NCBI GenBank assembly: GCA_937910255.1
Contig: CALEOQ010000381.1
Span: 1-7,286, forward strand
Length of the DNA stretch: 7,286 nt
Direction: 5' to 3'
Origin: an uncultured Caulobacteraceae bacterium
GTDB lineage: Bacteria > Pseudomonadota > Alphaproteobacteria > Caulobacterales > Caulobacteraceae
The notes under the pieces were generated by a model. The model saw nothing but the letters and a program-made list of their open reading frames with translations, was not told where the DNA came from and searched no databases. Positions 6,541-7,286 of this stretch are shown piece by piece. A program made the translations under genes and the position numbers. Position 1 is the stretch's first letter. Each line of letters starts with the position of its first letter.

Positions 6541-6574
6541 TCAGGGCCAGTTAAATCCCTGACAGGTTCGTCAA
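6541..6574 (-). promoter_or_regulatory. Candidate promoter and operator-like repeat of the receptor gene
   Basis: On the minus strand TTGACG (6574-6569) matches the -35 element used by alphaproteobacterial housekeeping sigma factors. An AT-rich stretch TTTAAC/TTAACT (6555-6549) follows about 14 nt later and may be the -10. This stretch lies largely within the spacer of a perfect inverted repeat TCAGGG-N10-CCCTGA (6541-6562), which might be an operator. The same region could instead be a weak hairpin after tldD, but no T run follows. The -10 match is poor. Confidence 0.3.
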
Positions 6575-6587
6575 TCGCCGTTCGGGC

Positions 6588-7143
6588 TCAGAGGCTGGTG
6601 CCGCCTACCGTCAGGCCGGTGATCTTCAGGGAGGGCTGACCCACGCCGACCGGCACGCTCTGGCCGGACTTGCCGCAGACCCCGACGCCCGGATCGAAGC
6701 CGAAGTCGTCGCCGATCATGGTCACCCGCGTCAGGGCTGACGGGCCGTCGCCGATCAGGGTCGCGCCCTTGACCGGCGAGGTGATCTTGCCGTCCTCGAT
6801 CAGATAGGCCTCGGTGCACTGGAAGACGAACTTGCCGTTGGTGATGTCCACCTGGCCGCCGCCGAAATTGGCGCAGTAGAGGCCGCGCTTGGTGGAGGCG
6901 ATCATCTCCGCGCGCGGGGTGGAGCCGCCCTCCATGGCCGTGTTGGTCATCCGCGGCATGGGCAGGTGGGCGTAGGACTGGCGCCGGCCATTGCCCGTGG
7001 CGGCGTGGCCCATCAGCCGGGCGCTCATCCGATCGTGCATATAGCCGACCAGGATGCCGTCCTCGATCAGCACGGTACGCTCTGTGGGGGTGCCTTCGTC
7101 GTCCACGGTCAGCGAGCCACGGCGACCGGCCAGGGCGCCGTCG
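6588..7143 (-). CDS. tldD: TldD metalloprotease subunit, C-terminal fragment
   Basis: About 184 C-terminal residues of TldD remain, roughly 38% of the usual length near 480; the N-terminal part lies beyond the contig end. TldD is the zinc-bearing subunit of the cytoplasmic TldD/TldE(PmbA) peptidase, known in E. coli for microcin B17 maturation and CcdA degradation. Diagnostic segments are ATGNGRRQSYAHLPMPRMTN (fragment residues 48-67), GKFVFQCTEAYLIEDGKITS (103-122) and VCGKSGQSVPVGVGQPSLKI (155-174). Cys156 of the fragment matches the cysteine that joins two histidines of the HExxxH motif as zinc ligands in E. coli TldD; the HExxxH itself is in the missing part. The stop is TGA at 6590-6588. 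The frame continues past 7143 only into adapter (CSSDL residues), so that apparent start is false. It lies upstream of the receptor gene on the same strand. The truncation is an assembly limit, not evidence of a pseudogene. Confidence 0.95.
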
Positions 7144-7207
7144 AGATCGGAAGAGCACACGTCTGAAATCCAGGCACGTCGTAATCTCGTATGCCGTCTT
7201 CTGCTTG
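7144..7207. other. Illumina TruSeq read-2 / P7 adapter, reverse orientation, same index
   Basis: AGATCGGAAGAGC opens the adapter at 7144. Positions 7178-7183 (GTCGTA) are the reverse complement of the left index, and 7184-7207 are the P7 complement ending TCTTCTGCTTG. Two bases differ from the canonical adapter (A at 7168 for C, G at 7174 for T), as expected for falling quality at read ends. Genomic sequence ends at about 7143, inside tldD. Confidence 0.98.
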
Positions 7208-7286
7208 AAAAAAAAAAAAAAAACAGAATGCACTCAAGGTTTAGGATGACAGACTAGTATGCCGTAAAGACTAGTCGGCCAACAGA
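7208..7286. other. Artefactual A run and low-GC tail
   Basis: Sixteen As (7208-7223) follow the P7 end directly, then 63 bases of low-GC sequence with no gene. It holds two copies of AGACTAGT (7251-7258 and 7268-7275). The run mirrors the 16-nt T run at the left end. This fits base calls made past the end of a short library fragment, so the tail should be treated as non-genomic. Confidence 0.85.

Noticed and set aside
5209..6639. Long plus-strand open frame (476 codons) opposite the receptor
   Set aside because: It is a shadow of the TonB receptor and runs through the receptor's own start region and the tldD stop.
6588..7143. tldD as a degraded pseudogene lacking its catalytic HExxxH
   Set aside because: The missing part is simply beyond the contig end; the remaining frame is intact, conserved and keeps the zinc-ligand cysteine.
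100..7223. 80-bp terminal inverted repeats (64 bp plus 16-nt homopolymers) resembling ends of a linear element or transposon
   Set aside because: The repeats are exact or near-exact Illumina P7/TruSeq adapter with an index; the homopolymers are end-of-fragment base calls.
7251..7275. Direct repeat AGACTAGT separated by 9 nt, suggestive of a binding or recombination site
   Set aside because: It lies beyond adapter and A run in sequence judged to be base-calling noise.

Overview
The window is an assembled contig of about 6,964 bp of genomic DNA (roughly positions 180-7143) with sequencing-library artefact at both ends. Each end carries an Illumina P7/TruSeq read-2 adapter (116-179 and 7144-7207) in inverted orientation, with the same 6-nt index, then a 16-nt homopolymer (T on the left, A on the right) and a low-GC tail of unrelated bases. 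This looks like adapter read-through that was assembled, so the contig ends are not biological ends.

The genomic part is very GC-rich, with strong G/C third-position bias and long shadow frames opposite the real genes. Protein types (a short-barrel TonB-dependent receptor with a YPPSFFA-type N-terminus, a peptide MFS transporter with a large loop insertion, an exported PHP hydrolase, a DUF427 protein) and TTGACG-type promoter-like sequence suggest an alphaproteobacterium, plausibly Caulobacterales (Caulobacter, Phenylobacterium or Brevundimonas-like). This is an inference from gene content, not a measured placement.

Layout, left to right: an exported PHP-domain metallohydrolase (+, 220-1734); convergent to it a small DUF427 protein (-, 1749-2237); divergent from that a proton-coupled oligopeptide transporter of the POT family (+, 2443-4404); convergent to it a TonB-dependent outer-membrane receptor (-, 4441-6498); and behind the receptor on the same strand the C-terminal part of tldD (-, 6588-7143), cut off by the right adapter. 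Each complete gene seems to be its own transcription unit. Both convergent junctions hold a hairpin next to or overlapping the stop codons, a plausible shared bidirectional terminator.

A receptor for import across the outer membrane, a periplasmic hydrolase, an inner-membrane peptide symporter and a peptidase subunit could form a scavenging route, but orientation and spacing do not show co-regulation. The most notable regulatory structure is a perfect 10-bp inverted repeat at the receptor's translation start: the start codon lies in one arm and the Shine-Dalgarno in the loop. I see no CRISPR array, RNA gene, insertion sequence, defence system or clearly new multigene system here.
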